Of a DNA stretch of 64,000 bases, positions 25,170 to 35,731 are shown in pieces. Position 1 is the stretch's first letter; each line of letters starts with the position of its first letter. Source of the stretch: Dugong dugon (Eukaryota; Chordata; Mammalia; Sirenia; Dugongidae); the NCBI GenBank assembly GCA_030035585.1, contig CM057465.1, positions 6,175,001 through 6,239,000 of the forward strand, in the 5' to 3' direction. The translations under genes and the position numbers were made by a program. The notes beneath the pieces were generated by a model that ran no database searches, was not told the DNA's origin, and was given only the letters and a program-made list of their open reading frames with translations.

Positions 25170-26345
25170 CTATATATCAACTTGGGAAGTACTGCCATCT
25201 TACCAATACTGAGTATTCAGAATATTCTCTTAGAATCATTTCAATGTCTGCAGGATCTGAAACGATACATTCTTTCACCCCAGTGCTGGTAATTTGTGTT
25301 TTCTCTTCATTAGTCTAGCAAGAGGCATAACAATTTTTGGTTTCCTGATGGCCTTTATTGCTTGCCCGCTTTCTAGTTCTCTGATTTCCATTCTTTATTA
25401 CTTTCTAAATTCAATTTACTTTGGGTTTAATTTGCTCGTCTTTTTCTAGCATCTCAATGGGAAGAAATCAGCTCACTAATTCTGAACCTTACCATTTCCT
25501 CAAGCCCAACACGCTTCTATTACCGGGCTGCATTGTACTTCTATATATGTTATAAACTTCACAATTATTTATTTACTTTTTTATTTAAACAGTCAAACCT
25601 ACTTTAAAGACGTTAGAAACAGAAGTCGTTTGCATTTGTATTTACTCTCATTTACCACTGAAGGGCCCTTCACTCCTCTGTGTAGAACCACGTTGCCATC
25701 TAATGTCGTTTCCCCTCAGTGGAAAGAACTTCAGCTTCTTTTAGTGCAGGTCTGCTTCTCAACAAATTCTTTCGGCTTTTGCCAAAATCGTTTCATCTCA
25801 CCTCCAGTTTCGTAAGGATATTTTCTCTGTGGCTTTTTGTTAACTTCTACATTAACAGTTTTTGTCTTTCAGCACTTAAAAGAGGTTGCTCCTCTGTATC
25901 CTGAATTTCATTGTTTCTGATGAGAGAAGCAGTCATTCTTATCATTGTTCCCCTGGACATAACGTGTCTTTTTTTCCTATCTGCTTTTAAGATTTTCTCT
26001 TTACCAGTGGATTTCAAGAATGAAGGCACTGTTGTGATTTTCTTTGTGTTTATCCTGCTTGAGGTTCACCGAGCTTCATATTCAAAATTCTTTCCAGTCA
26101 CTGCTTCTTCAAATATTTTGCTGCTCCATTTCCCTCTCTGTGACTCCAATTACACATATGTTAGACTGATATTGTCCGAAGGGTCACTGTTGGGAACTTG
26201 GTAATTTTTCAGCCCTTTTTCTCTCTGTGCTTCAGTCTGGATAGTTTATACAGCTGTATCGCTGAATTTACTATCTGTGCTTCTGATATAGGATTAGACT
26301 CTTTAGATATAAGTGACTGGGACAAGAGAGTAGTCTGAGATGATA
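25170..26345 (-). mobile_element. L1 LINE fragment, antisense
   Basis: Antisense L1: tttactttgggtttaatttg ctcg, gtttctgatgagagaagcag, cctgcttgaggttcaccgag, cttcaaatattttgctgctcc, acacatatgttagactgat. Several open stretches exist in the shadow direction but there is no intact L1 frame. Confidence 0.75.
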
Positions 26346-26439
26346 TCTACATTAAGCTGGGGAAAACAGATGGAATACACAGGTAACGACATTAAGAAAA
26401 TGGAGAAATTAGTACTGAAACTTATTCAGACAGAACCCA

Positions 26440-26642
26440 TAGCCAGCCGCTGTTGAGATGACTATCACCCACGGCAAACCGATGTATGTCAGGGTAACGC
26501 AGTGCTCCATGAGGTCTGCAAGGGCTGATTTGGTAAGTAGTAGATCACCGGGCCTTTCTTCTAAGGCGTCTCTGGGTGAACTCAAACCTCCAACCTTTCA
26601 GTTAGCAGCTGAGTGCATTAACTGCTTGCACTACCCCGGGCA
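26440..26642 (-). repeat. Diverged afrotherian SINE (longer-bodied subtype), minus orientation
   Basis: agtagatcaccgggcctttc, gcgtctctgggtgaactcaa and cctccaacctttcagttagc mark the longer-body subtype. The reversed head is truncated at gcactacccc. Confidence 0.8.
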
Positions 26643-27499
26643 GACGGGGCTTTAAATGAACAGCAGGGCAATGAACTGAATACATCTAGGAGACGGTGGG
26701 TCTCAAAAGATAGTTTGTGACAGGGTGGAAATACAGATTTTGGAGACACTCATGTGAGAATGGATGGCAGTACACTGAAGAAGGAACTCTGCAAACACTC
26801 ATGTCAAGTAAAAGAACAAAGAAAAATAATTGTAAGGGAACAATCACTGAAGAACCAGCAGAGAACAAGGTCATGAAGTTAGGGGAGAAAAAACATTTTG
26901 ATATGGAAGATACAGCCAATAATGTCAAACACTGAAGACTTCAAAGAGGATAAAGACTGAGAAAGAACTTGACTCTGAAGAAATCACAGATGCTTTTGGA
27001 GACACCAAACTCAGGAGCCGAGGGGAACCAGACCAGATCTAAAAGAATAAATTGGTAGTGAGGAATGACTATTCTTTTAAGAACTCAGGTGGGAAAAGAG
27101 AGAAGATAGTGAAAAGACGCAGGAAGATAATACACGTAACTGCTTCGGATGGGACCTACCACATGCTAGGTTCTCAACAACACTAACTGCTATTCTTTAC
27201 AACAGAAGTGTTCCGAAAAAAGGAGCCAGTAAAGAAATCAAAAGAATAAAGCTGCAAGAGAAGCTTAGATAGATATTGTCATGGAGAAAGTAGGAAGGAA
27301 TGGCATTAGGGAAATAAGTGGAAAGAGAAAAAGCAATTCTAGCTTTAAGAGGGAAAGGAAGAAAGAGGAAATAGATCCAAAGAAAGGGAAATTCTGAAAT
27401 AAATAAAGAGGAAGGAAATAATTCATATAAACTAGTTTGCATCCCCTCAGTAATGAAAAGCTCTCAATGATCTAAGGTGGGCGTGAGGAGAATAAAAAG

Positions 27500-27795
27500 T
27501 TTTGGAAACAGTTAACCAGGATGGTGAGTAATCGGGAATCTCCTGTAATGGATAATATTCTGGAAGGCAATTTGGAAATGTGTGGCCAAAGCTTACAATT
27601 CCACCGATAAGATTACGTCCTGGACTAATAACTATGGAAATGTGCAAAGATTTAACTATAAACACATACACCCCAGCATTATTTATAGTAAGTAAAAATA
27701 AGAACTATCTTAAATGTCCAACTGTAGGGAGTTGGACAAATAAATTATGGTAAATGCTTTACTTGGAATGCTACTTTGGCATTTAAAAAAGACAC
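27500..27795 (+). mobile_element. Old L1 3' region, plus orientation
   Basis: ctggaaggcaatttggaaat, aaagatttaactataaacac and aaatgtccaactgtagggag are typical of the L1M ORF2/3' UTR region. Confidence 0.65.
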
Positions 27796-27799
27796 TCAC

Positions 27800-27990
27800 A
27801 ATATACTGTTTATTTATTCATTAATCAAATATTTGCAAAGTGTCTACTGTGTTCACAGTCCTATGAACGTAGTAGTCAAAAATTCCTGCCCTCATGGGGC
27901 TTATATTCTGTTAAAAAGGAAAGGAAAACAGAGGAACTCAGAAAAAGTACTGCCCTCATGAAGCTTACATTCTGTTACAATAGTAGAAGA
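27800..27990 (-). repeat. L2 3' end, minus orientation, with internal duplication
   Basis: Reverse L2 tail (caaatatttgcaaagtgtct actgtg) followed twice by the motif ctgccctcatg(g/a)(g/a)gctta (near 27887 and 27951). Confidence 0.7.
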
Positions 27991-28305
27991 AAAACAGAAC
28001 TTACAAATAGAGCTCACATAATGATTTTATTTTTAATGTATATGTGTGTGCACATGTTAGGCACACATATATGTATGCGATGTTATCAGGTTGGAAAAAT
28101 GTATTAACCAGATTTTTTTTTTTAAGTCATTAACTCGGGATGGTAGAAACAAGAGTATTTTCTTCCTCATCTGTATTCTCTAACTATTCTAAGATAAAGC
28201 TTCATTACTTGTGTTGTTTTTTAAAAGAATCCTCATAGACGAGCTAACTGAGTTAGAACACTGACTACTCTCTGTCACCTGAAACTCTGCAATCTGTGAT
28301 CTTAC

Positions 28306-28471
28306 CTCATCCTCCGTTTGGTGCTCTGAGGTCAACTTCAGCACACTCCTGCAGTCGTCCACAAAAGTGGCGGCAACCAGCTCTGCATGGCTCAGGAACA
28401 CAGGGATGTCATCCTTGGTCAGCGGGTCATCACCTACGATTTTGGCTATCATAAGGTCTAGAAATGTCACC
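28306..28471 (-). CDS. ATXN10: ATXN10 coding exon (about residues 243-298; probably exon 7)
   Basis: A 166-bp exon. Its first base completes the Arg codon begun in the exon at 39199-39279; it then reads VTFLDLMIAKI..., PLTKDDIPVFL, HAELVAATFVDDC and VLKLTSEHQTEDE. The LDLMIAK and TKDDIPVFL blocks match ataxin-10. The acceptor is gttttatag, the donor gtaaga. Exit phase is 0. The C-terminal SEHQTEDE part, an acidic linker, is the most changed relative to human as I recall it (about 15 of 55 positions differ over the exon). No stop or frame shift. Confidence 0.97.
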
Positions 28472-28667
28472 CTATAAAACATAAAAAGACTCCTACATGA
28501 ATATGTCATACTGAAACTGTACAATGCTAACAATATTTACAAACAGAATTGTAAGGAAATATTTTTATTTTAAATGCTTTGCCTTCTTTACAATATTTAG
28601 CTAAGAAAATTCTATTCTGTGAATAAAATTATTCATCAATTAACTAGTTATTAAAATCATGGCTTCT

Positions 28668-29350
28668 CCAACCCTTCAGACAAAGATTAGACTGGACTAT
28701 AAGACAAAAAATGATACTCGTGAAGAGTGCGCTTCTTAGTTCAAATAGATACACGAGACTAAATGGACAGCTCCCGTCCAAAGGTGACATGAGAAGGCAG
28801 AAAGCAATAGGAGCTGGCTGAATGGACGTGGGAAATCTGGGGTGGAAAGGAGGAGTGTGCTGTCACGTTATAAGGACAGAAACTACAGTCACGTAACATT
28901 GTGTGTATAAATGTTTGTATGAGAAACTAACTTGTGCTGTAAACTTTTACTTAAAGCACAACAATAAAGAAAAAAGAGAAAGATGGAAGGACGTAAGTGT
29001 GTGGGGGAGTGAACGACAATGAAAATACTGAAGATTAAATAAGATTATGCACGTGAAACTCTTAGCACAAACTAAGTCAGATGGCGGCTACGTCTACCGT
29101 TATTTTTAATGCTTTGATTATTATTTGCTAAACTATTTACGTTAGGGACCAGGCCTTCTTTATCTCTGTAGTCCCCAGCTCTTGTATCATGGTTGGAATA
29201 AGGAGAATCAACGAGGGAAAGAAACAGCTGAATAGAGGGGAAATAGGCAAAATATTCTGTCTTCTTTTTAGTCTCCACAGTATCTAAAATTAATGTTTAA
29301 TCATTTACACAGTTTTGACCATTAAAACTATTTTCTACTTTAAAAAAAAA
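28668..29350 (+). mobile_element. Polyadenylated retroposon with perfect 15-bp target duplication and probable 3' transduction
   Basis: The 15-bp sequence aaaatcatggcttct stands at 28653-28667 and again at 29351-29365, and the first copy is preceded by TT, giving the TT/AAAA site used by L1 endonuclease. The insert opens with sequence homologous to the inner part of the element at 35042-35731 (from ccaac...acaaagattagactgg to cacaacaataaagaaaaaag, 28668-28985). It then runs on through about 355 bp of other DNA containing MIR-like and L2-like remnants, and ends with attaaaactattttctactt and a poly-A run. The simplest reading is a 5'-truncated retroposon whose transcript ignored its own poly-A site. 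Confidence 0.85.
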
Positions 29351-29489
29351 AAAATCATGGCTTCTTTTATGTGACTTGGCTACAGAAACTAGAACTGTCC
29401 AATGTATCTTTAATATACTGATACTTTCAGAATTGAAATAATTCAACATTTCTGAAATGATCTGTCAGTTTAAGCTTTATGAAAACATC

Positions 29490-29611
29490 TACAGTAATAA
29501 TAACAATAGCCAACTTAAATGGCTAACATTTACTCAATACATACTATTGAGCTAAGCATTTTACACGCATCATCTCATTTAATCCCTACGAAACCTCCGC
29601 CAGGCAGCTGC
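29490..29611 (-). repeat. MIR, minus orientation, left part (right part 29844-29868)
   Basis: ggctaacatttactcaatac, cattttacacgcatcatctc. A short continuation (attaaagatgggtaaata) appears after the SINE that splits it. Confidence 0.7.
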
Positions 29612-29843
29612 TGTCACTGTTGCTGTGTGCCTCCCACTGTTGCTGTGTGCCGTCAAGTGAATTCCAACTCACAGCAACCCTATATAACAGAGAAGAACTG
29701 CCCCATAGGGTTTCCTACATTATAATCTGTACAGGAGCAGATCACCAGGTTTTTTTCTCCCACACAGCAGCGGGGTGGGTTTGGCACCGCAGACCTTTTC
29801 TTTAGCAGTTGAGTGCTTAACCACTGAGCCACCACAGCTCCTT
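29612..29843 (-). repeat. Afrotherian SINE (longer-body subtype), minus orientation, with a 20-bp tandem duplication
   Basis: Tail cactgttgctgtgtgcc occurs twice with a 20-bp period (29615 and 29635). The body caggagcagatcaccagg and the reversed head gagtgcttaaccactgagcc follow. Confidence 0.85.
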
Positions 29844-29868
29844 AAGCCTCTCATTAAAGATGGGTAAA

Positions 29869-30094
29869 TAAAGCTTGGTTTGAGTGGTGCAAATGGTTAA
29901 CACATTCAGCTGGTAATTGAAAAGTTGGAGATTCCAGTCTACACAGTGGCACCTAGGAAGAAAGGCCTGGTAAACTACTTCCGAAAAATCAGCCACTGAA
30001 AACCCTAAGGAGCACAGTCCCTAAGGAGCAAGTTCTACTCTGACACACGTGGGGTTGCCACGAGTCAGAGACTATTAGACAGCAACTGGTTTTT
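29869..30094 (+). repeat. Afrotherian SINE (longer-body subtype), plus orientation
   Basis: Degenerate head (gtggtgcaaatggttaacac), body gaaaggcctggtaaactact tcc, and tail ggggttgccacgagtcagag. It carries a small internal duplication of ccctaaggagca. Confidence 0.8.
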
Positions 30095-30440
30095 ATGGAA
30101 GCAGTGGTGGTTCAGTGGTAAAATCCTCATCTTACATGTGGTAGGCCCAGGTTTAATTCCTGGCCAATGTACCTCATGCACAGCCACCACCTGTCTGTCA
30201 GGGGAAGCTTGTGTGTTGCTATGATGCTAAACAGGTTTCAGCAGAGCTTCCAGACTAAGAAAGACTAGGAAGAAAGGTCGGACAACCTACTTGCAGAAAC
30301 CAGCCAATGAAAACCCTCTGGATCACAATGGTTCAATCTGCAACTGATCATGGGGATGGTATGGGACCGGACAGTATTCTATTCCTTCTGCATGGGGTGG
30401 CCACGAGTCATGGGCCGATTCAACAGCAGCTAACAACAAC
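30095..30440 (+). repeat. SINE with tRNA-Gly-like head and RTE-like tail, plus orientation
   Basis: Positions 30101-30171 align over the full 71-nt length with tRNA-Gly(GCC) as I recall it, about four-fifths identical: gtggttcagtggta (A box), then caggtttaattcctgg (B box region), and acceptor-stem ends gcagtgg/ccaatgt. The anticodon position reads TAC, so it is not a working tRNA gene. It is followed by a body (gttgctatgatgctaaacag, ccagccaatgaaaaccctct) and an RTE-type tail ending cagctaacaacaac. Confidence 0.85.
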
Positions 30441-30902
30441 ACTATTAGAGAATGGGTTCCAAAACTCCTATACAGGGCCCTCCACACCAGAGCCCCATCT
30501 GACTCTCCAACTCGCTCCACCTCGAGTCACCATCATAAACCATCCCTCCCCTAGAATAAAAGAATCACACAGAAAATAACCTACCCAGTCATTATCCAAA
30601 TAGCAATATTTTGTCAAAATCATTTACTTTAATTGTATATTTCCCTTCCCTATTTACCAGAAAACATATGTATTAAAATTTGTTGCACAGTCAAGGAAAA
30701 GGGTTATATACATGAAAAGTCACGATGTCCCCATTCTTCCAGTTTAGGGGGCAAGGTGGGGGAAGTCACGTCAGACACTCCCTTGAAAACATACCAGAGT
30801 AGGAACAGTCTAACAAATGGTATTCCGACACTGATTTAGTCACTCAGGCCAGGGGATGCAAACACAAAAAAGGTCCATTTAAGAGGTCAGATACTATACT
30901 TG

Positions 30903-31044
30903 TAGTTGGGTGCTGTTGATTGGACTCTGACTCATAGCAACTAGATGTGACAGAAATGAACTGCACCATAGGGGGTTTCTAGGTTGTGATCTTTACAGAA
31001 GCAGATCACCAGGTCTTTTCTCCCATGGAACCACTGGATGGTTC
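30903..31044 (-). repeat. SINE tail and body joined directly to an internal RTE position
   Basis: The tail (gttgggtgctgttgattgga) and longer-body subtype motifs (cagaagcagatcaccaggtc) are present, but the head is missing: at 31045 the sequence switches to RTE internal text. Confidence 0.8.
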
Positions 31045-33020
31045 TAAGAAGCATTCTGGCTGTACTTCTTCCAACAGAGATTTGTTTGCTCTTCTGGCAG
31101 TCCACAGTATATTCAATATTCTTCACAAACATTGAAATTCAAAGGCATAAATTCTTCCTCAATCTTCCTTACTCACTGTCCAGCTGTTGCATGCATATGA
31201 GGCAACTGAAAACACCATGGCTTGGGTCAGGTGCACTGTAGCCCTCAAAGTGACATCTTTGCTTTTCAACACTTTAAAGAGGTCTTTTGCAGTGGATCTG
31301 CCCAATGCAATACATCATTTGACTTCTTGACTGCTGCTTCCATCGGCACTGATTGTGGATCCAAGTAAAATAAAATCCTTGACAACTTCAATCTTTTCTC
31401 TCTTTATCATGATGTTGCTTACTGGTCGAGCTGTGAGAACTTCTGTTTTCTTTATGTTGAGGTGTAATCCATACCGAAGGCTGTGGTCTTTGATCTTCAT
31501 CAGTAAGGGCTTCAAGTCCTCTTCACCTCCAGCAAGCAAGGTTGTGTCATCTGCATATCACAGGTTGTTAATGAGTCTTCCTCTAATCCTGATGCCCAAT
31601 CTTCATCATATAGTCCAGCTTCTCGGATTATTTGCTCAGCATACAGACTGAATAGGTATGCTGAAAGGATACAGTCCTGACACACACCTTTCCTAACTTT
31701 AAACCATGCGGTGTCCCCTTGTTCTGTTCTAATGACCGCCTGTTGAGCTATGTACAGGTTCCTCATAAGCACAGTTAAGTGTTCTGGAATTTCCATTCTA
31801 TGCAATGTTATCTGTAATTTGTTATGATCCACATAGTTGAATGCCTTTGCATAGTCAATAAAACACAGGCAAATATTCTTCCAATAATCTCTGCTTTCAG
31901 CCAGGATCCATCTGACATCAGCAGTGATATCCCTGGTTCCACATCCTCTTCTGAATCCAGCTTGAATTTCTGGAAGTTCCCTGTCGATGTACTGCTACAA
32001 TCGATTTTGAATTATCTTCAGTGTTAATTCTACTTGCATGTGATATTAATGATATTGTTTGATAATTTCCGCATTCTGTTGGAGCACCTTTTTTTGGAAT
32101 GGGCATAAACATGGACCTCTTCCAGTTGGTTGACCAAGTAGCTGTCTTCCAAATTTCTTGGCAGAGATGAGTGAGCACTTCTAGCACTGCATTCATTTAT
32201 TGAAGCATCTAAACTGGTATTCCATCAATTCCTGGAGCCTTGTTTTTCACCAATGCCTTCAGTGCAGCTTGGACGATTTCCTTCACTACCATTGGGTCTT
32301 GATCAAATGCTACCTCCTGAAGTGGCTGAACGTCGACCAGTTCTTTTTGGTACAGTGACTCTGTGTATTCCTTCCATCTTCTTTTGATGCTTCCTGGGTC
32401 GTTTAATATTTTCCCTGTAGAATCCTTCAATATTGCGATTCGAGGCTTAAATTTTCTCTTCAGTTCTTTCAGCTTGAGAAACACCAAGCGCATTCTTCCC
32501 TTTTGGTTTTCTATCTCCAGGTCTTTGCACATGTCATTATAACACTTTGTCTTGTCTTCTCGAGCTGCCCTTTGAAATCTTCTGTTCAGCTCTTTTACTT
32601 CAGCATTTCTTCCTTTCACTTTAGCTATTCGACATTCAAAGGCAAGTTTCAGAGTCTCTTCTGACATCCATTTTAGTCTTTTCTTTCTTTCCTGTCTTTT
32701 TAATTATCTCTTGCTTTCTTCATGTATGACGCCCTTGATGTCATTCCACAACTCATCTGGCCTTTGGTCATTAGTGTTCAATGTGTCAAATCTATTCTTG
32801 AGATGGTCTCTTAAATTCTGGTGGGATATACTCAAGGTTGTACTTTGGCTCTCATGGACTTGTTGAACTTTCTTCAGCCTCAACCTGAACTTATATAGGA
32901 GCAAATGATGGTCTGTTCTACAGTCAGCCCCTGGTCTTGTTCTGACTCATGATATTGAGCTTCTCCATCGTGTCTTTCCACAGATGTAGTCGATTTGATT
33001 CCTGTGTAACTGATCCGGCG
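31045..33020 (-). mobile_element. RTE LINE, truncated at both ends, minus orientation
   Basis: About 2 kb of antisense RTE, from aagcattctggctgtacttc (roughly 270 bp inside the usual 3' end) through the reverse-transcriptase region to about gatgtagtcgatttgattcc. It lacks both the endonuclease region and the usual 3' tail. Confidence 0.9.
31315..32667 (-). pseudogene. RTE reverse transcriptase remnant, broken
   Basis: Open pieces at 32209-32667, 31918-32196, 31512-31832 and 31315-31539 read, in transcript order, as successive parts of an RTE-type reverse transcriptase. Recognisable parts include a KNKAPGIDGIP-like motif and a VCQDCILSAYLFSLYAE segment corresponding to the usual GxxxG...S..LF motif. 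The expected YADD region is out of frame near 31540-31580. Frame shifts and stops make it non-functional. A LINE remnant, not a host gene. Confidence 0.88.
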
Positions 33021-33025
33021 TAATG

Positions 33026-33088
33026 TGGTAATAGCAATAGAAGTGGAAGTAGAAACAATAATAGTAGCAGCAGCAGCAACATGGAAGC
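33026..33088 (+). repeat. Degenerate trinucleotide tract (aat/agc/aga units)
   Basis: Runs such as gtggtaatagcaatagaagt and agtagcagcagcagcaacat form an imperfect triplet tract right at the edge of the RTE fragment. Confidence 0.65.
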
Positions 33089-33089
33089 A

Positions 33090-33270
33090 GAAATAGCAAC
33101 AGCTCATGTTTACTGAGTAATAATCACATGCCAGGCAGTCAGAATTTTACATATATTCCAATCAGTTATCATAACAATTTCATGGGGTGGCAACTATTAT
33201 TATCCCCATTTTACAGATGTAACTGAGTTCCAGAAAGGTTAGCTAACTTGTCCAAAGTAGTGAGTGGGAC
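33090..33270 (-). repeat. MIR, minus orientation
   Basis: cagctcatgtttactgagta, tatccccattttacagatgt and gttagctaacttgtccaaag. Confidence 0.82.
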
Positions 33271-34079
33271 AACTGTCACCTGCTCTTAATTACCAGGCTA
33301 TACATCCAGATTATAAACCTGGAAGCTACAAAAGCACTTTACCAAGAGCAGCTGGTTCACTTGCTAATTAATATTCACTCCAATTCACTGGAAAGTAGGA
33401 CCGGAAAATTGTATAAAGGCAGGCTCTCTTTTTTGCTGAATCATACCTTTTCAATTGATTTGGAGTCTGTATCCAATATTTCCTCAGCAAGTGATCTGCC
33501 CAAACAAGCTATCAGCCCGTGGGTGAAGGACTCAACAGATTTTGACAATTAAAAGAGCTAGCACCAGCAATGAGTTCTAGAATTTACACAGCCCTTTAAC
33601 TCATGCATGTAAGGGTGACAGGTTATTAGTCACTTGCACTCAGGGCAGCGGCTGTGGCTAACTCCTCACCAGTGTGTCCCAATGCCCCACAAGTGGGTGC
33701 CTTGGCAGCAGTGTCTTCCCAACTGACCCTCAAATATTTTCGAAGTGATGGCCACTAACCCAATGGAAATTCCAAGTCAGCAGGCTGAGCCTCAGAGGGG
33801 TGGGGTGTGCTTTACCTCCTCAGGTGATTCTGAGGTGTGGTCTTAACCAAGAGGTACCACAACGTCTCACCAGGCCTCTCTGGTGAAGCTGTCCACAGAA
33901 AACATTTTCAATTCTTTCGAACACCTCTTTCAAAAGCCTACTTACAGCAAGGACCACAAGTGATATCTCCCTCCTCCCTCCCACCCATTGCCTCGCCCAC
34001 CCCAAATCCCTGATGCCCTAAATTGGTTCCTCTCCTGGGACATCTACCAAATATGTCCGATATTACAGTCATTAATATA

Positions 34080-34175
34080 TGTATCCTACCTCTCTCTACG
34101 AGGTTCTGAGATCCTCAAGGGTAGGTACGGTGTCTCATTAACCCTGGCATCTCCCTGAAGAGCACAGGCTAGTGC
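34080..34175 (+). repeat. L2 tail fragment, plus orientation
   Basis: gaggttctgagatcctcaag ggtagg, then ccctggcatctccctgaaga gcacag, as in the L2 3' end. Confidence 0.6.
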
Positions 34176-34824
34176 CCTGTCACAGCAGGCAGTAAAACTA
34201 CTTACTGAAGGGAACCGAATGGCTGAAATGCTGCTGTAACAAACACCACAGCGGGTAAAAGTGTACGCGGCCTTTTCTTTTCCTCTGTGTGAAGGGCCAT
34301 GTCTTTCTGCAGTTAGGCCCCATTTTCTTTAATTCTAAGGGGTCAAACAGATCCAAAAATTTGCTGGTATAATTAAATTGCTTCCATGTGTGTATATGTG
34401 CAATTTAGAGGGCACCAGAAACAAAAGTACAAATCTTGAGCCAGAATATTTTTGGTTGCTATTTCCTGGAAAAGAAGTTTACTGCAGCTGGAAATCTGGA
34501 CGAGGCCATATTACCATGTATAATATGAACTGCAAAGACCCAACTCCAGTAAAATCTATCTCCCAATGTGATTATGGGCTTACATTATCATTCCTTTCTT
34601 CATTCATTCATTAATACCATGACACGAAAAACACCGTGTTTGTCACACCGTCAATATTAGAGAATCATACCGATCAATGGGCATTCAGGAGAAATAAACA
34701 ACCAGATGAAAGAGAATGATCATCTATTGTTACAAGGGTCCAATCCGTAAGTCCTCATACAGTGTCTCAGAGGGAGTTTTACGTTTTTTCTGTATAACAC
34801 AAATTCTAGCCTATCTAGATGGAA

Positions 34825-35041
34825 TTTAGCTGTAGGCAGCACAGTACAGGAGCCATCAGCATGGACGGTGGAGCCAGACTGCCTGGCTGTGCCACCTACT
34901 AGCTGTGTGCCCGTGGGTAGGCTACTCGACCTCTCCTCCTCGGTGAGCACGTCTACAAAGCAGGGACAGTGATAATACCAGCCTAACGGGCTGCCGTGAC
35001 GACACAGTTAACACTGTAAAGTGCTCAGAACAGTGCCTGAC
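34825..35041 (+). repeat. MIR, plus orientation, interrupted by the retroposon at 35042
   Basis: ccacctactagctgtgtgcc, gtaaagtgctcagaacagtg. The MIR resumes after the insertion with a second copy of cagtgcctgac (35732-35742). Confidence 0.85.
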
Positions 35042-35731
35042 GTCTGGGGTCTTAAAAGCTAGCAAGCAGCCATCTAAGATGCATCAATTGGTCCCAACCA
35101 CCCGGAGCAAAGAAGAATGAAGAACACCAAAGACCCAAGGAAAATATTAGCAAGAGACAGAAAAGGCCACATAAACCAGACGGTCCATCAGCCTGAGACC
35201 AGAAAGAACTAGATGGTGCCCAGCTACCACCAGTGAACACCCTGACAGGGAACACAACAGGGAGTCCTGGACAGAGCAGGAGAAAGGTGGGGTGCAGAGC
35301 TCAAATTCTCATAAGAAGACCAGACTTAATGGTCTGACTGAGACTGGAGGAACCTCAAAAGACAAGGCCCCTGGACTGCTGGCACAGAACTGATTAAACT
35401 ATTCCCAAAGCCAACTCTTAGGACAAAGATTAGACTGGACTAAAAGACATAAAATGATACTCGTGAAGAGTGTGCTTCTTAGCTCAAGTAGATACATGAG
35501 ACTCAATGGGCAGCTCCTGTCCGGAGGTGAGATGAGAAGGCAGAGAGGGTCAGGAGCTGGTTGAATGGACATGGGGAATCTGGGCTGGAAAGGAGGAGTG
35601 TGCTGTCACAGAATAGGGATACCAACCAGTATCACATAACAATGTGTGTATAATTTTTGTGTGAGAAACTAACTTGAGCTGTAAGCTTCCAACTAAAGCA
35701 CAATAAAAAAAAGAGAAAGAGAGAAAAAGAG
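35042..35731 (+). mobile_element. 690-bp unclassified A-tailed retroposon with target duplication
   Basis: Flanked by an exact 11-bp duplication cagtgcctgac (35031-35041 and 35732-35742) inside a MIR. It begins gtctggggtcttaaaagcta, has no tRNA-like head and no long open frame, and ends with gcacaataaaaaaaagagaa, which contains a poly-A signal and an A-rich tail. The last ~310 bp are homologous to 28668-28985. It could be an independent non-autonomous family or the 3' end of a longer LINE. I cannot name it. Confidence 0.85.

Larger units (their letters stand above)
17745..28305 (-). other. ATXN10: ATXN10 intron (10,561 bp, phase 0)
   Basis: Between the exons at 17636-17744 and 28306-28471. 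Repeats in it are listed separately. Stretches where I see nothing nameable are 17745-18735, 21280-21890, 23625-24175, 24250-25100, 26645-27495 and 27995-28305. Confidence 0.9.

Noticed and set aside
25911..26204. Hydrophobic open frame on the plus strand
   Set aside because: It is the antisense of an L1 fragment; such frames are common there.
30101..30171. Functional tRNA-Gly gene
   Set aside because: The anticodon is changed, several stem positions are altered, and it is fused to a SINE body and RTE tail.
30071..30450. actattaga on both sides of the tRNA-Gly-headed SINE as a target duplication
   Set aside because: The left copy lies within the tail of the preceding SINE, not at the element border, so it is probably coincidence.
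31315..32667. Reverse transcriptase as part of a group II intron, retron or host domesticated gene
   Set aside because: Motifs and flanking tails are those of the dispersed RTE LINE; the same sequence recurs at 42571-45827, and the frames are broken.
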